A stretch of 9,155 nucleotides of DNA from an uncultured Clostridia bacterium. GTDB taxonomy: Bacteria > Bacillota > Clostridia > Christensenellales > Borkfalkiaceae. The notes below the pieces were generated by a model, which searched no databases, was not told the DNA's origin, and saw only the letters and a program-made list of their open reading frames with translations. This document shows, piece by piece, positions 1 through 5,958 of this stretch. A program made the translations under genes and the position numbers. How positions within the stretch are numbered: the stretch's first letter is position 1; each line of letters begins with the position of its first letter. The stretch covers positions 1 to 9,155 of the forward strand of contig CAMOVY010000038.1 of NCBI GenBank assembly GCA_946627905.1, read 5' to 3'.

Positions 1-11
1 ATCATACATAT

Positions 12-485
12 TTATTCCAAAAGTGCTATAATACTGTACGGCAAAAAGTCCTTATTTCCCCAGAACACCCCGCGTAAAACCGAATAAACCGACGTAAATA
101 TAAGCCCCGGTAGGATTATAAAGAAAACTTTAAGACTTCTTTTATCCGCGAACAGAAAAGACAGTTTATCGCCCAGCATATAGCATACGGCGCAGACGGG
201 AACGGCAATCAAAAGGGTATAGCAAATAGCGGCGGTAATAACTTTAGCAACACGTTCGCCCTTATTTTCCGCGCGGTATTTTGTCATAAGGCGCGAAAGG
301 GTGATGGGTGTTCCCGACGCTATCAGGGTGAATAAAAACCCGAATACCGACAGCGCGACCTGATAAGTTCCCACGCCTTCCGCGCCGATTGCGCGCGACA
401 AGTAAATGCGGTATAAAAAGCCCAGAAATTTTTCACATACGGAAAACACGCTGACAACGGCGACTGCCTTAAAAAATCTTCTCAT
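12..485 (-). CDS. SpoVB/MurJ-like polysaccharide or lipid flippase, N-terminal fragment ending at an in-frame TAA
   Basis: This is the N-terminal third of a MATE-like flippase of the SpoVB/MurJ polysaccharide-biosynthesis family, membrane proteins that move lipid-linked cell-wall or spore precursors across the cytoplasmic membrane. Family members are usually about 450-550 residues; only 157 are encoded before TAA (plus-strand 12-14). Family signatures are KFLGFLYRIYLSRAIGAEG (19-37), followed by YQVALSVFGFLFTLIASGTP (41-60), LSRLMTKYRAE (63-73), and SVLRGVFWGNKDFLPYS (135-151). Hydrophobic segments lie near 40-58, 82-104 and 118-138. The ATG at 485-483 is preceded by AAAAGG (plus-strand 493-498) with about 7 bases of spacing. 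Beyond the stop the frame reads Ile-Cys-Met to the window edge, and homologs usually continue there without interruption, often with Glu, so a GAA-to-TAA change or a base-call error is plausible. It is transcribed divergently from the LysM gene. The family assignment is firm; the exact substrate cannot be told. Confidence 0.8.
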   Translation of the reverse strand: MRRFFKAVAVVSVFSVCEKFLGFLYRIYLSRAIGAEGVGTYQVALSVFGFLFTLIASGTPITLSRLMTKYRAENKGERVAKVITAAICYTLLIAVPVCAVCYMLGDKLSFLFADKRSLKVFFIILPGLIFTSVYSVLRGVFWGNKDFLPYSIIALLE

Positions 486-548
486 AAACCCGCCTTTTAC
501 CTTTTGTAAAATATTCTATTCAGGGCTGTGGACAAATATAATAACGGT

Positions 549-845
549 ATGGAAAAGTTTTTTTATCGCGTAGTAAAAGGCGATAGTATAGCGGCGCTGT
601 CTTCGCGCTTTAACCTTCCGCAGACCGTAATTATAAAAGATAACAACCTTTCCCGCGAGATAACCGAAGGGGACGTTGTGTTTATCCGCGCGGCGGCGGG
701 AAAGACCTATCGCGTTCAACCGTTCGATACTTTAGAAAGAGTGGCGGAACGGTTCAACGTGAGTGCGGAAACGTTAGCGAAAATTAACGGCGTGGATTAT
801 CTTTTTTACGGACTGACGCTGATTATTCCCGAAAGCGACTTGTAA
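549..845 (+). CDS. Small protein with two LysM repeats, no signal peptide
   Basis: The protein is essentially two LysM repeats joined by a short linker. LysM modules bind N-acetylglucosamine-containing glycans such as peptidoglycan. Repeat 1 covers about residues 6-46 (YRVVKGDSIAALSSRFNLP at the start, GDVVFI at the end) and repeat 2 about 54-94 (TYRVQPFDTLERVAERFNV to LTLIIP), numbering from ATG 549 (98 residues). There is no signal peptide, transmembrane helix or catalytic domain, so the protein either stays cytoplasmic (for example as a spore-coat type protein) or leaves by another route; this is inference. Two starts are possible: GTG at 528 adds seven residues, while ATG 549 sits just before the first repeat. 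Neither has a usable Shine-Dalgarno sequence. ATG is preferred because TATAAT (537-542) lies at the right distance to start RNA at it. The neighbours are the divergent flippase gene and ruvC downstream. Confidence 0.82.
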   Translation: MEKFFYRVVKGDSIAALSSRFNLPQTVIIKDNNLSREITEGDVVFIRAAAGKTYRVQPFDTLERVAERFNVSAETLAKINGVDYLFYGLTLIIPESDL

Positions 846-864
846 AAGGAGTTAAAGGCGCTAA

Positions 865-918
865 ATGTGCGTTCCGTCCTTGACAAAAAGCGGCGCGTAC
901 TGTAAAATATTATCGTGA
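865..918 (+). CDS. Putative 17-codon leader ORF coupled to ruvC
   Basis: An ATG at 865 opens a 17-codon frame encoding MCVPSLTKSGAYCKILS and ending in TGA at 916-918. AAAGG (854-858) lies 6 bases before the ATG, and a stronger AAAGGAG (845-851) lies just upstream, at the end of the LysM gene; no other gene start uses either. The stop overlaps the ruvC start as GTGA, the arrangement typical of translational coupling. Since ruvC has no Shine-Dalgarno sequence of its own, this mini-ORF could deliver ribosomes to ruvC on transcripts that read through from the LysM gene. The frame also contains the ruvC promoter hexamers, so it would be complete only on longer transcripts. The peptide resembles nothing I recognise, and the call rests on signal placement alone. 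Confidence 0.4.
   Translation: MCVPSLTKSGAYCKILS
880..908 (+). promoter_or_regulatory. Sigma-A type promoter for ruvC
   Basis: TTGACA (880-885) is followed by a 17-base spacer and TAAAAT (903-908): a perfect -35 box, ideal spacing and a five-of-six -10 box. The usual start point, about 7 bases after the -10 box, falls at about 915, which is the first base of the ruvC GTG codon. Transcripts from here would therefore be leaderless or nearly so. Confidence 0.72.
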
Positions 919-926
919 TTATCGTG
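909..926 (+). repeat. Tandem 9-bp duplication at the ruvC start
   Basis: ATTATCGTG occurs twice back to back (909-917 and 918-926). It keeps the reading frame and gives two possible GTG starts, at 915 and 924. The 915 start restores the N-terminal beta strand usual for RuvC. Confidence 0.85.
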
Positions 927-1409
927 GGGTTTGACCCGGGGCTTGCTACGCTCGGCTACGGGGTTATCGAAAAAGGTAAATCGTTAAAGCCGAATATGTT
1001 AGATTACGGCATTATTTCCACGCCCAAGACGGAAAATCTTGCCGTAAGGCTGTGTATGCTCGAAGAAGGCGTTAAGCAGATAGTAGCAAAGTTCAAACCC
1101 GACGAAATAGCGGTGGAAGAACTGTTTTTCGCTAAAAACATCACCACGGGCATCAACGTGGCGCACGCAAGGGGGGTAATCCTTCTTACCGCGGTAAAGG
1201 AGTGCGGCAGGCTTTACGAATACACGCCCTTGCAGATAAAGCAGGCTTTAACAGGCTACGGCAGGGCGGACAAGCACCAGATTCAGGCGATGGTAAAGTC
1301 TTATCTTAACCTTAAATCTATTCCGCGCCCCGACGACGCGGCGGACGCGCTTGCCGTGGCGCTTTGCCACGCGCAGACCAACAAACTCGGAAAATTATTC
1401 AGTATTTAA
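915..1409 (+). CDS. ruvC: RuvC, crossover-junction (Holliday junction) endodeoxyribonuclease
   Basis: RuvC is the homodimeric nuclease that resolves Holliday junctions by paired nicks, acting with the RuvAB branch-migration motor encoded directly downstream. The 164-residue protein has the usual family length and the four acidic catalytic positions of the RNase H fold: Asp7 (GFDPG), Glu68 (IAVEELFF), and Asp141 and Asp144 in PDDAADALAVALCH near the C-terminus. The segment FAKNITTGINVAHARGV is also typical. The start is GTG 915: the frame has a stop at 903-905, so only ATT or ATC codons lie further upstream, and GTG 924 would remove part of the first strand. No Shine-Dalgarno sequence precedes it; translation may rely on coupling to the mini-ORF at 865-918 or on a leaderless transcript. 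ruvA follows 20 bases after the stop. Confidence 0.97.
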   Translation: MIIVGFDPGLATLGYGVIEKGKSLKPNMLDYGIISTPKTENLAVRLCMLEEGVKQIVAKFKPDEIAVEELFFAKNITTGINVAHARGVILLTAVKECGRLYEYTPLQIKQALTGYGRADKHQIQAMVKSYLNLKSIPRPDDAADALAVALCHAQTNKLGKLFSI

Positions 1410-1429
1410 CCGTTTTACGGAGACAAATT

Positions 1430-2020
1430 ATGATAGGGTATCTTAAAGGCAATCTCGTCTTTGCGGAAGACAACGTGGTTATACTTTCCGTTAACGACGT
1501 GGGGTACGAAATAACGTGTTCGGCGGCGGCTTTCCGCGAGATAGTCAATAACCGCGGCGGCGAAGTGTACGTTTACACGGCTGTAAAGGAAGACGGTATC
1601 TCGCTTTACGGCTTTATTTCGCAGGAAGAAAAGAAGATTTTTCTTAAACTCATATCCGTTTCCGGCGTAGGTCCTAAAATGGGCATCACCGTGCTTTCGT
1701 ATATGGGTGCAAGTGATTTAACACTTAAAATCGCCACGGGCGACGTAAAGGGGCTGTCTACGGTCAAAGGGCTTGGCAAAAAGACGGCGGAGCGTATAGT
1801 TTTGGAACTGCGCGACAAAATCGGTGCGGAGGCTTTAGGCGACGGCGGTTCGGACGCGGGATTAACGGATAACGGTGAAGAAACGGACGACGCCATATTA
1901 GCGCTTATGAGTTTGGGATTTTCGCGTTCGGAAAGCGTTCAGGCGGTAAGAAAAGCGAAAGCGGCGGGCGCGGAGAATATTCAGAGTATAATCGCACTCG
2001 CTTTAAAGAGTATGCGGTAA
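1430..2020 (+). CDS. ruvA: RuvA, Holliday junction branch-migration complex DNA-binding subunit
   Basis: RuvA tetramers hold the four-way junction open in a square-planar form and load the RuvB motor onto opposite arms. The 196-residue protein has the three standard domains: an N-terminal OB fold starting MIGYLKGNL (1-62), a central domain with two helix-hairpin-helix motifs (SVSGVGPKMG, 77-86, and TVKGLGKKTAER, 111-122), and, after an acidic glycine-rich linker (about 134-152), a small C-terminal RuvB-binding domain (DDAILALMSLGFSRSE, 153-168). ATG 1430 is chosen because GGAG (1419-1422) lies 7 bases upstream and the product then begins as the family does. An upstream in-frame start at 1364 would lie inside ruvC and add 22 residues unlike the family. 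It lies between ruvC and ruvB in one operon. Confidence 0.97.
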   Translation: MIGYLKGNLVFAEDNVVILSVNDVGYEITCSAAAFREIVNNRGGEVYVYTAVKEDGISLYGFISQEEKKIFLKLISVSGVGPKMGITVLSYMGASDLTLKIATGDVKGLSTVKGLGKKTAERIVLELRDKIGAEALGDGGSDAGLTDNGEETDDAILALMSLGFSRSESVQAVRKAKAAGAENIQSIIALALKSMR

Positions 2021-2035
2021 ATCGAAAGGGTAGTT

Positions 2036-3064
2036 ATGGATAACGAAGCATTATTCAAAAGCACGATAAATCAGGCGGAATCGGAGATAGAGAACGTTCT
2101 TCGCCCCAAGTCTATGGAAGGCTACGTCGGGCAGGAAAAGATAAAGGATAACTTAGCGGTCGGTATTGCCGCCGCGAAAATGCGGAACGACGCCTTGGAC
2201 CACGTCCTTTTGTACGGACCTGCGGGACTAGGCAAAACCACGCTCGCGCACATTATCGCGAACGAACTCGGTTCGCAGCTTAAAATCACCAGCGGTCCTG
2301 CGATAGAACGGGCGGGCGATTTAGCCGCGATTCTTACCAACCTTAACGAACACGACGTGCTGTTTATAGACGAAATTCACCGTCTTAACCATAACGTGGA
2401 AGAAATACTGTACCCCGCGATGGAAGACTTTACGCTGGACTTTATTATCGGCAAAGGACCTTCGGCAAACAGCGTGCAACTGCCGCTGCCTAAATTTACG
2501 CTTATCGGCGCAACGACAAAGGCGGGTATGCTTTCTTCGCCGCTTCGCGACAGGTTCGGTATGATATGCCGTCTGGAAGTATATTCGGCGGCGGAACTTA
2601 CTTTAATCGTTAAAAACGCGGCTAAAATGCTCGGCGCGGCGATAGAACCGCTTGCGGCGGAAGAAATCGCAAAGCGCAGCCGCGGCACGCCGAGAATTGC
2701 CAACAGACTTTTACGCAGAGTTCGCGACTATTCCGTCGTTAAGCGCCACGACAAAATAGAACTGTCGGACGCGAAAGCCGCGCTCGATATGCTGGATATC
2801 GACGAGTTGGGGCTTGACGGAACGGACGTTAAATTTTTATCTTCGCTTGCGGAAAAGTTCGGCGGCGGACCGGCGGGGCTCGACACTATAGCGGCTATGA
2901 TAAACGAAGACGCGGGCACAATCGAAGACGTGTACGAACCGTATTTATTGCAACTCGGCTTTATTGCCCGTACGCCGCGGGGCAGGGTGCTTTTAAAAGA
3001 CGGATATAAACACATAGGGCTTACGCCACCCGCAAATATTGACGAAAGGGAAGATAATGCTTAA
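2036..3064 (+). CDS. ruvB: RuvB, Holliday junction branch-migration ATPase
   Basis: RuvB is the hexameric AAA+ motor that pumps DNA through the RuvA-bound junction. The 342-residue protein is complete: LRPKSMEGYVGQEKIK (22-37), Walker A GPAGLGKT (61-68), Walker B VLFIDE followed by IHRL (108-117), sensor 1 LIGATTKAG (156-164), LRDRFG with the arginine finger (170-175), sensor 2 region GTPRIANRLLRRVRD (217-231), and a C-terminal winged helix ending with GFIARTPRGR (308-317). Start ATG 2036 has AAAGGG (2025-2030) 5 bases upstream. It follows ruvA by 15 bases and overlaps queA by 8 bases at its 3' end, so co-transcription is expected. The AAAGGG that serves queA lies within the last codons of ruvB. 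Confidence 0.98.
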   Translation: MDNEALFKSTINQAESEIENVLRPKSMEGYVGQEKIKDNLAVGIAAAKMRNDALDHVLLYGPAGLGKTTLAHIIANELGSQLKITSGPAIERAGDLAAILTNLNEHDVLFIDEIHRLNHNVEEILYPAMEDFTLDFIIGKGPSANSVQLPLPKFTLIGATTKAGMLSSPLRDRFGMICRLEVYSAAELTLIVKNAAKMLGAAIEPLAAEEIAKRSRGTPRIANRLLRRVRDYSVVKRHDKIELSDAKAALDMLDIDELGLDGTDVKFLSSLAEKFGGGPAGLDTIAAMINEDAGTIEDVYEPYLLQLGFIARTPRGRVLLKDGYKHIGLTPPANIDEREDNA

Positions 3065-4082
3065 AACCGAAGACTTTGATTATTTTCTGCCGGAATGTCT
3101 TATCGCCCAAACGCCTGTAGAGCCGCGCGACAGTTCACGGCTACTTGTTTACGACAAAACCGCGGACAAAATTTATCACGAGCATTTTTACGATATAAAA
3201 AAGTATCTTAAAAAAGGGGACGTGCTCATTCGGAACAACACCAAAGTTCTGCCCGCACGCCTTTTTGCATATACCGCGCACGGCGGCAAGGTAGAAGTAC
3301 TGTTGTTAAAGCGGTTTAACCTTACCGAGTGGGAAGTACTTGTAAAACCCGGTAAAAAAGCGCGTGTCGGCACGGAACTTATCATAAACGAAGAACTTTC
3401 GTTGACCGTTTTAGACACTATTGCCGAAACGGGTTCTAGAAAGGTTAGTTTTAAGTTTAACGGCGTGTTCGAAGATATAATTTCCCGCGCGGGCGAAATG
3501 CCGCTTCCGCCGTACATAAAGGAAAAGTTAAAAGATAAAGACCGCTATCAGACGGTGTACGCTAAAGTCGACGGTTCAGCCGCCGCGCCCACCGCGGGAC
3601 TGCACTTTACCGAAAGGTTGCTCGGCGAAATAAAGGCTATGGGCGTGGAAATCGTGGACGTACTGTTGCACGTGGGGCTCGGTACTTTCCGCCCCGTTAA
3701 AACCGACGACTTATCCGCCCACCATATGCACTCGGAATATTACGAGATAAGTGAAGAAGCGGCGGAGAAAATCAACGCTGCAAAACGCGAAGGGCGGCGG
3801 ATTATCGCCGTCGGCACGACCAGCGTTCGTACTTTAGAGAGCGCGGCGGACGAGAACGGTTATGTTAAGCCCGTGAAAGCGAATACCGAAATATTTATTT
3901 ATCCGCCTTATAAGTTTAAGTGCATAGATGCGCTTATAACCAACTTTCACTTGCCCAAGAGTACGCTTATAATGCTTGTGTCCGCATTTTGTTCGCGCGA
4001 AAAGGTTTTAGAGATTTATAAAACGGCGGTCGAAGAAAAGTATCGGTTTTTCTCCTTCGGCGACGCGTGTTTTTTATTCTAA
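3057..4082 (+). CDS. queA: QueA, S-adenosylmethionine:tRNA ribosyltransferase-isomerase
   Basis: QueA transfers and isomerises the ribosyl part of S-adenosylmethionine onto 7-aminomethyl-7-deazaguanine at the wobble position of tRNAs with GUN anticodons, giving epoxyqueuosine. The product has 341 residues, a normal family length. Visible signatures are FDYFLPECLIAQTPVEPRDS (7-26), GDVLIRNNTKVLPARL, EMPLPPYI, DRYQTVYAKVDGSAAAPTAG then LHFTERL, LLHVGLGTFRPV, AVGTTSVRTLE and ITNFHLPKSTLIMLVSAF. ATG 3057 is preferred: AAAGGG (3045-3050) is 6 bases upstream and the product begins as homologs do; TTG 3039 would add six residues and would use none of this signal. The gene overlaps the ruvB stop by 8 bases. 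The end GDACFLF is slightly unlike the more usual GDAMLI-type ending, and the stop abuts the dyad-rich gap before tgt. Confidence 0.97.
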   Translation: MLKTEDFDYFLPECLIAQTPVEPRDSSRLLVYDKTADKIYHEHFYDIKKYLKKGDVLIRNNTKVLPARLFAYTAHGGKVEVLLLKRFNLTEWEVLVKPGKKARVGTELIINEELSLTVLDTIAETGSRKVSFKFNGVFEDIISRAGEMPLPPYIKEKLKDKDRYQTVYAKVDGSAAAPTAGLHFTERLLGEIKAMGVEIVDVLLHVGLGTFRPVKTDDLSAHHMHSEYYEISEEAAEKINAAKREGRRIIAVGTTSVRTLESAADENGYVKPVKANTEIFIYPPYKFKCIDALITNFHLPKSTLIMLVSAFCSREKVLEIYKTAVEEKYRFFSFGDACFLF

Positions 4083-4155
4083 ACTTCGTTATGCTTCGTT
4101 TACTGCTGCGCGTTTTGACTTCGATGACCGCCAAGGTCAATCTCACCCAAAACGC
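4083..4155 (+). repeat. Nested dyad between queA and tgt, possible dispersed repeat or operator
   Basis: The first part of the 125-base queA-tgt gap is structured. CTTCGTT occurs twice 10 bases apart (4084-4090, 4094-4100). An outer pair GCGTTTTG (4110-4117) and CAAAACGC (4148-4155) encloses an inner pair TGACC (4125-4129) and GGTCA (4135-4139) with a 5-base loop. The outer right arm directly abuts the -35 box of the tgt promoter. No T-tract follows, so it is not an ordinary terminator. It could be an operator, an RNA structure or a degenerate dispersed repeat; one copy cannot decide. Confidence 0.45.
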
Positions 4156-4184
4156 TTGCGAGCCTTGCCTAACTCGTTTATAAT
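4156..4184 (+). promoter_or_regulatory. Sigma-A type promoter for tgt
   Basis: TTGCGA (4156-4161), a 17-base spacer and a perfect TATAAT (4179-4184). The expected start point is about 4191, giving a leader of only about 17 bases before the tgt ATG, without a clear Shine-Dalgarno sequence. The eight bases before the -35 box, CAAAACGC, also precede the -35 box of the yajC promoter. Confidence 0.7.
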
Positions 4185-4207
4185 AAAAAACAATTTTTAA
4201 TTGAAAT

Positions 4208-5335
4208 ATGGAAAATTTTTCTTACGAAGTAATTAAACAGGATAGTAAAACGGGCGCGCGTGCGGGTATTTTACACACTCCGCACGGCGATATTTTAACG
4301 CCCACTTATATGCCCGTAGGTACGCAAGCGACCGTTAAAGGGGTAAAGCCCGACGACCTAAAAGCCGCTAAAACGCAGATAATTCTATCCAACACCTACC
4401 ATTTATATATGCGCCCCGGCGACGAACTCGTAAAGGCAGCGGGCGGCTTACATAAATTTATGGCGTGGGATAAGCCGATTTTAACCGACAGCGGCGGGTT
4501 TCAGGTCTTTTCGCTTGCTAAACTCAATAAAATTACCGACGAAGGGGTGCATTTTAATTCGCATATAGACGGCAGTAAACATTTTATCACGCCCGAAAAA
4601 GCAATCGATATTGAAAACAATCTCGGTGCGGATATAATAATGGCTTTTGACGAGTGTTCGACTTTCGGCGCGACGAAGGAATACTCAAAAACGGCTATGG
4701 AACGCACCTTAAAATGGCTCGACCGGTGCTATAATCACCATAAAAACGAAAATCAGATGCTGTTTCCGATAGTTCAGGGCAACGTCTTTCGCGATTTGCG
4801 GCTTACGAGTTTGAAAGAGACTTTGCCTTACGCCAAGTGCGGGTTCGGTATCGGCGGGCTGTCCGTCGGCGAACCGAAAGAAACAATGTACGAAATGCTG
4901 GACGAGATGTTGCCTTTCTATCCCGAAAATATGCCCCGCTATTTAATGGGCGTCGGCAGCCCCGACTGCCTTGTGGAAGGGGTTTTCCGCGGGGTGGATA
5001 TGTTCGACTGCGTGCTGGCAACGCGTGTTGGTAGAAACGGTACGGCGCTGACATCCTACGGCAAGGCGGTTATAAGAAACGGCGCGTATAAAGAAGATTT
5101 TACTGCGTTAGACCCCGAGTGCGACTGCTACGCCTGCACTCATTACACCAAAGCGTACCTTCGCCACCTGATAAACGCGGGCGAAATGATGGGCGGTATG
5201 ATGCTTTCTTTGCATAATATAACTTATCTTAACAAACTCATGCGCGATATAAGGGAAGCGATTATTGAGGGTGCGTTTACCGAATTCCGCGAAGAGTTCT
5301 ATGCAAAAACGGGCGATTTGTATAAAAGGGTGTAA
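4208..5335 (+). CDS. tgt: Tgt, queuine tRNA-guanine transglycosylase (bacterial type)
   Basis: Tgt replaces the wobble guanine of tRNAs with GUN anticodons by the queuosine precursor preQ1, the step just before QueA. The 375-residue TIM-barrel enzyme is full length. Active-site residues are Asp94 in ILTDSGGFQVFSL (91-103), Asp148 in MAFDECSTFG, the substrate loop GIGGLSVGE (214-222), and the nucleophile Asp267 in GVDMFDCVLATR (262-273). The zinc site is Cys305, Cys307, Cys310 and His336 (CDCYAC and LSLHNI), with the 31-residue spacing known from characterised bacterial enzymes. ATG 4208 gives the family N-terminus (SYEVIKQDSKTGARAG), but only an AT-rich leader without a clear ribosome binding site precedes it. 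It has its own promoter yet lies next to its pathway partner queA. Confidence 0.97.
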   Translation: MENFSYEVIKQDSKTGARAGILHTPHGDILTPTYMPVGTQATVKGVKPDDLKAAKTQIILSNTYHLYMRPGDELVKAAGGLHKFMAWDKPILTDSGGFQVFSLAKLNKITDEGVHFNSHIDGSKHFITPEKAIDIENNLGADIIMAFDECSTFGATKEYSKTAMERTLKWLDRCYNHHKNENQMLFPIVQGNVFRDLRLTSLKETLPYAKCGFGIGGLSVGEPKETMYEMLDEMLPFYPENMPRYLMGVGSPDCLVEGVFRGVDMFDCVLATRVGRNGTALTSYGKAVIRNGAYKEDFTALDPECDCYACTHYTKAYLRHLINAGEMMGGMMLSLHNITYLNKLMRDIREAIIEGAFTEFREEFYAKTGDLYKRV

Positions 5336-5382
5336 ATTATTTATCAAAAAAAGTCGAGTTTTTTAAAGTGTTTTCAAAACGC

Positions 5383-5411
5383 TTGCTAAATTTATAAAAA
5401 TCGTTTACAAT
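5383..5411 (+). promoter_or_regulatory. Sigma-A type promoter for yajC
   Basis: TTGCTA (5383-5388), a 17-base spacer and TACAAT (5406-5411). The expected start point is about 5418, giving a 24-base leader that contains AGGAG. The -35 box is preceded by CAAAACGC as at tgt, here as the right half of an imperfect dyad GTGTTTT-C-AAAACGC (5369-5382 region). Confidence 0.65.
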
Positions 5412-5441
5412 AGTGCTATACGATTTTATAGGAGAGAAATT

Positions 5442-5885
5442 ATGTTTTATAATCTTTTGGAAGAAAGCACTACCAAGTCGGGTAGCAGTACGCTTATAAC
5501 TATCGTTTTCGTGGTTATTATCGTCGCTATGATAGGTCTTTTGGTGTGGCAGACTATTTCGGGCAAGAAAAAGCAGAAAGAAGCGCAAAATATGCTTAAT
5601 CAATTAAAGATAGGCGACAGGGTTAAGACGATAGGCGGCGTTTGCGGTTTCGTGGTTGAAATAAACGACGCGGAAAATACTTTCGTTTTAGAAACGGGTA
5701 CTGACGCGAATAAGTCTTACGTAAAATTCGATAAAGGCGCTATTTATCAGACCGCTCCCGCCCAGGGCAGCGCGGTAGAAGCGAAAGAAGAAGTAAAGGC
5801 GGAAGCCGCTGAAGAAACGGCAGAACCCAAAGCGGAAGAACCCGCTAAAAAGAAAACGAGAAAGAAAAAGGCTGACGCCGAATAA
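5442..5885 (+). CDS. yajC: YajC, accessory subunit of the Sec preprotein translocase
   Basis: YajC is a small single-pass membrane protein that associates with SecDF and SecYEG. The 147-residue product has one hydrophobic helix (about 18-40, TLITIVFVVIIVAMIGLLVW), a basic stop (GKKKQKEAQ, 41-49), and the soluble YajC core with LKIGDRVKTIGGVCGFVVEI (55-74) and YVKFDKGAIYQ (93-103). The last 44 residues form a low-complexity tail that is Ala/Glu-rich and then strongly basic (KKKTRKKKADAE). Such tails are common and variable in this family and make the protein longer than the roughly 90-110 residue minimum. ATG 5442 has AGGAG (5430-5434) 7 bases upstream. It has its own promoter and is followed by a hairpin terminator. 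The position after tgt matches the widely conserved queA-tgt-yajC order. Confidence 0.95.
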   Translation: MFYNLLEESTTKSGSSTLITIVFVVIIVAMIGLLVWQTISGKKKQKEAQNMLNQLKIGDRVKTIGGVCGFVVEINDAENTFVLETGTDANKSYVKFDKGAIYQTAPAQGSAVEAKEEVKAEAAEETAEPKAEEPAKKKTRKKKADAE

Positions 5886-5915
5886 TTTAAGCGTTATTAA
5901 GTCATAAATAACTTA

Positions 5916-5958
5916 CCCCCGACGTATCTTTATATAAAGACGCGTCGGGGGTGTTTTT
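5916..5958 (+). terminator. Rho-independent terminator after yajC, overlapping the next ribosome binding site
   Basis: CCCCCGACG (5916-5924) pairs with CGTCGGGGG (5943-5951); inside, TCTTT (5927-5931) pairs with AAAGA (5936-5940) around ATAT. TGTTTTT follows and runs directly into the ATG at 5959. The 3' arm GGGGG-TG is the only candidate Shine-Dalgarno sequence for that ATG, so the same bases may terminate yajC transcripts and, on read-through RNA, limit translation of the next gene. Confidence 0.75.

Noticed and set aside
516..719. Minus-strand frame of 67 codons opposite the LysM gene
   Set aside because: It lies antisense within a recognisable gene, has no ribosome binding site and no recognisable protein features.
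1364..1429. An upstream in-frame start that would lengthen RuvA by 22 residues
   Set aside because: It lies inside ruvC, has no ribosome binding site and adds residues before the normal MIGYLKG start; ATG 1430 has a good GGAG.
3039..3056. TTG start for queA
   Set aside because: ATG 3057 has a well-spaced AAAGGG and gives the normal QueA N-terminus.
4083..4207. A preQ1 riboswitch ahead of tgt
   Set aside because: With the RNA start near 4191 the leader is about 17 bases, too short, and the upstream dyads do not show the preQ1 aptamer layout. The genes also act after preQ1 synthesis.
4803..5054. Overlapping open frames on both strands inside tgt
   Set aside because: They are Arg/Pro-rich shadows of a conserved gene in GC-rich codons; tgt is complete and unambiguous there.
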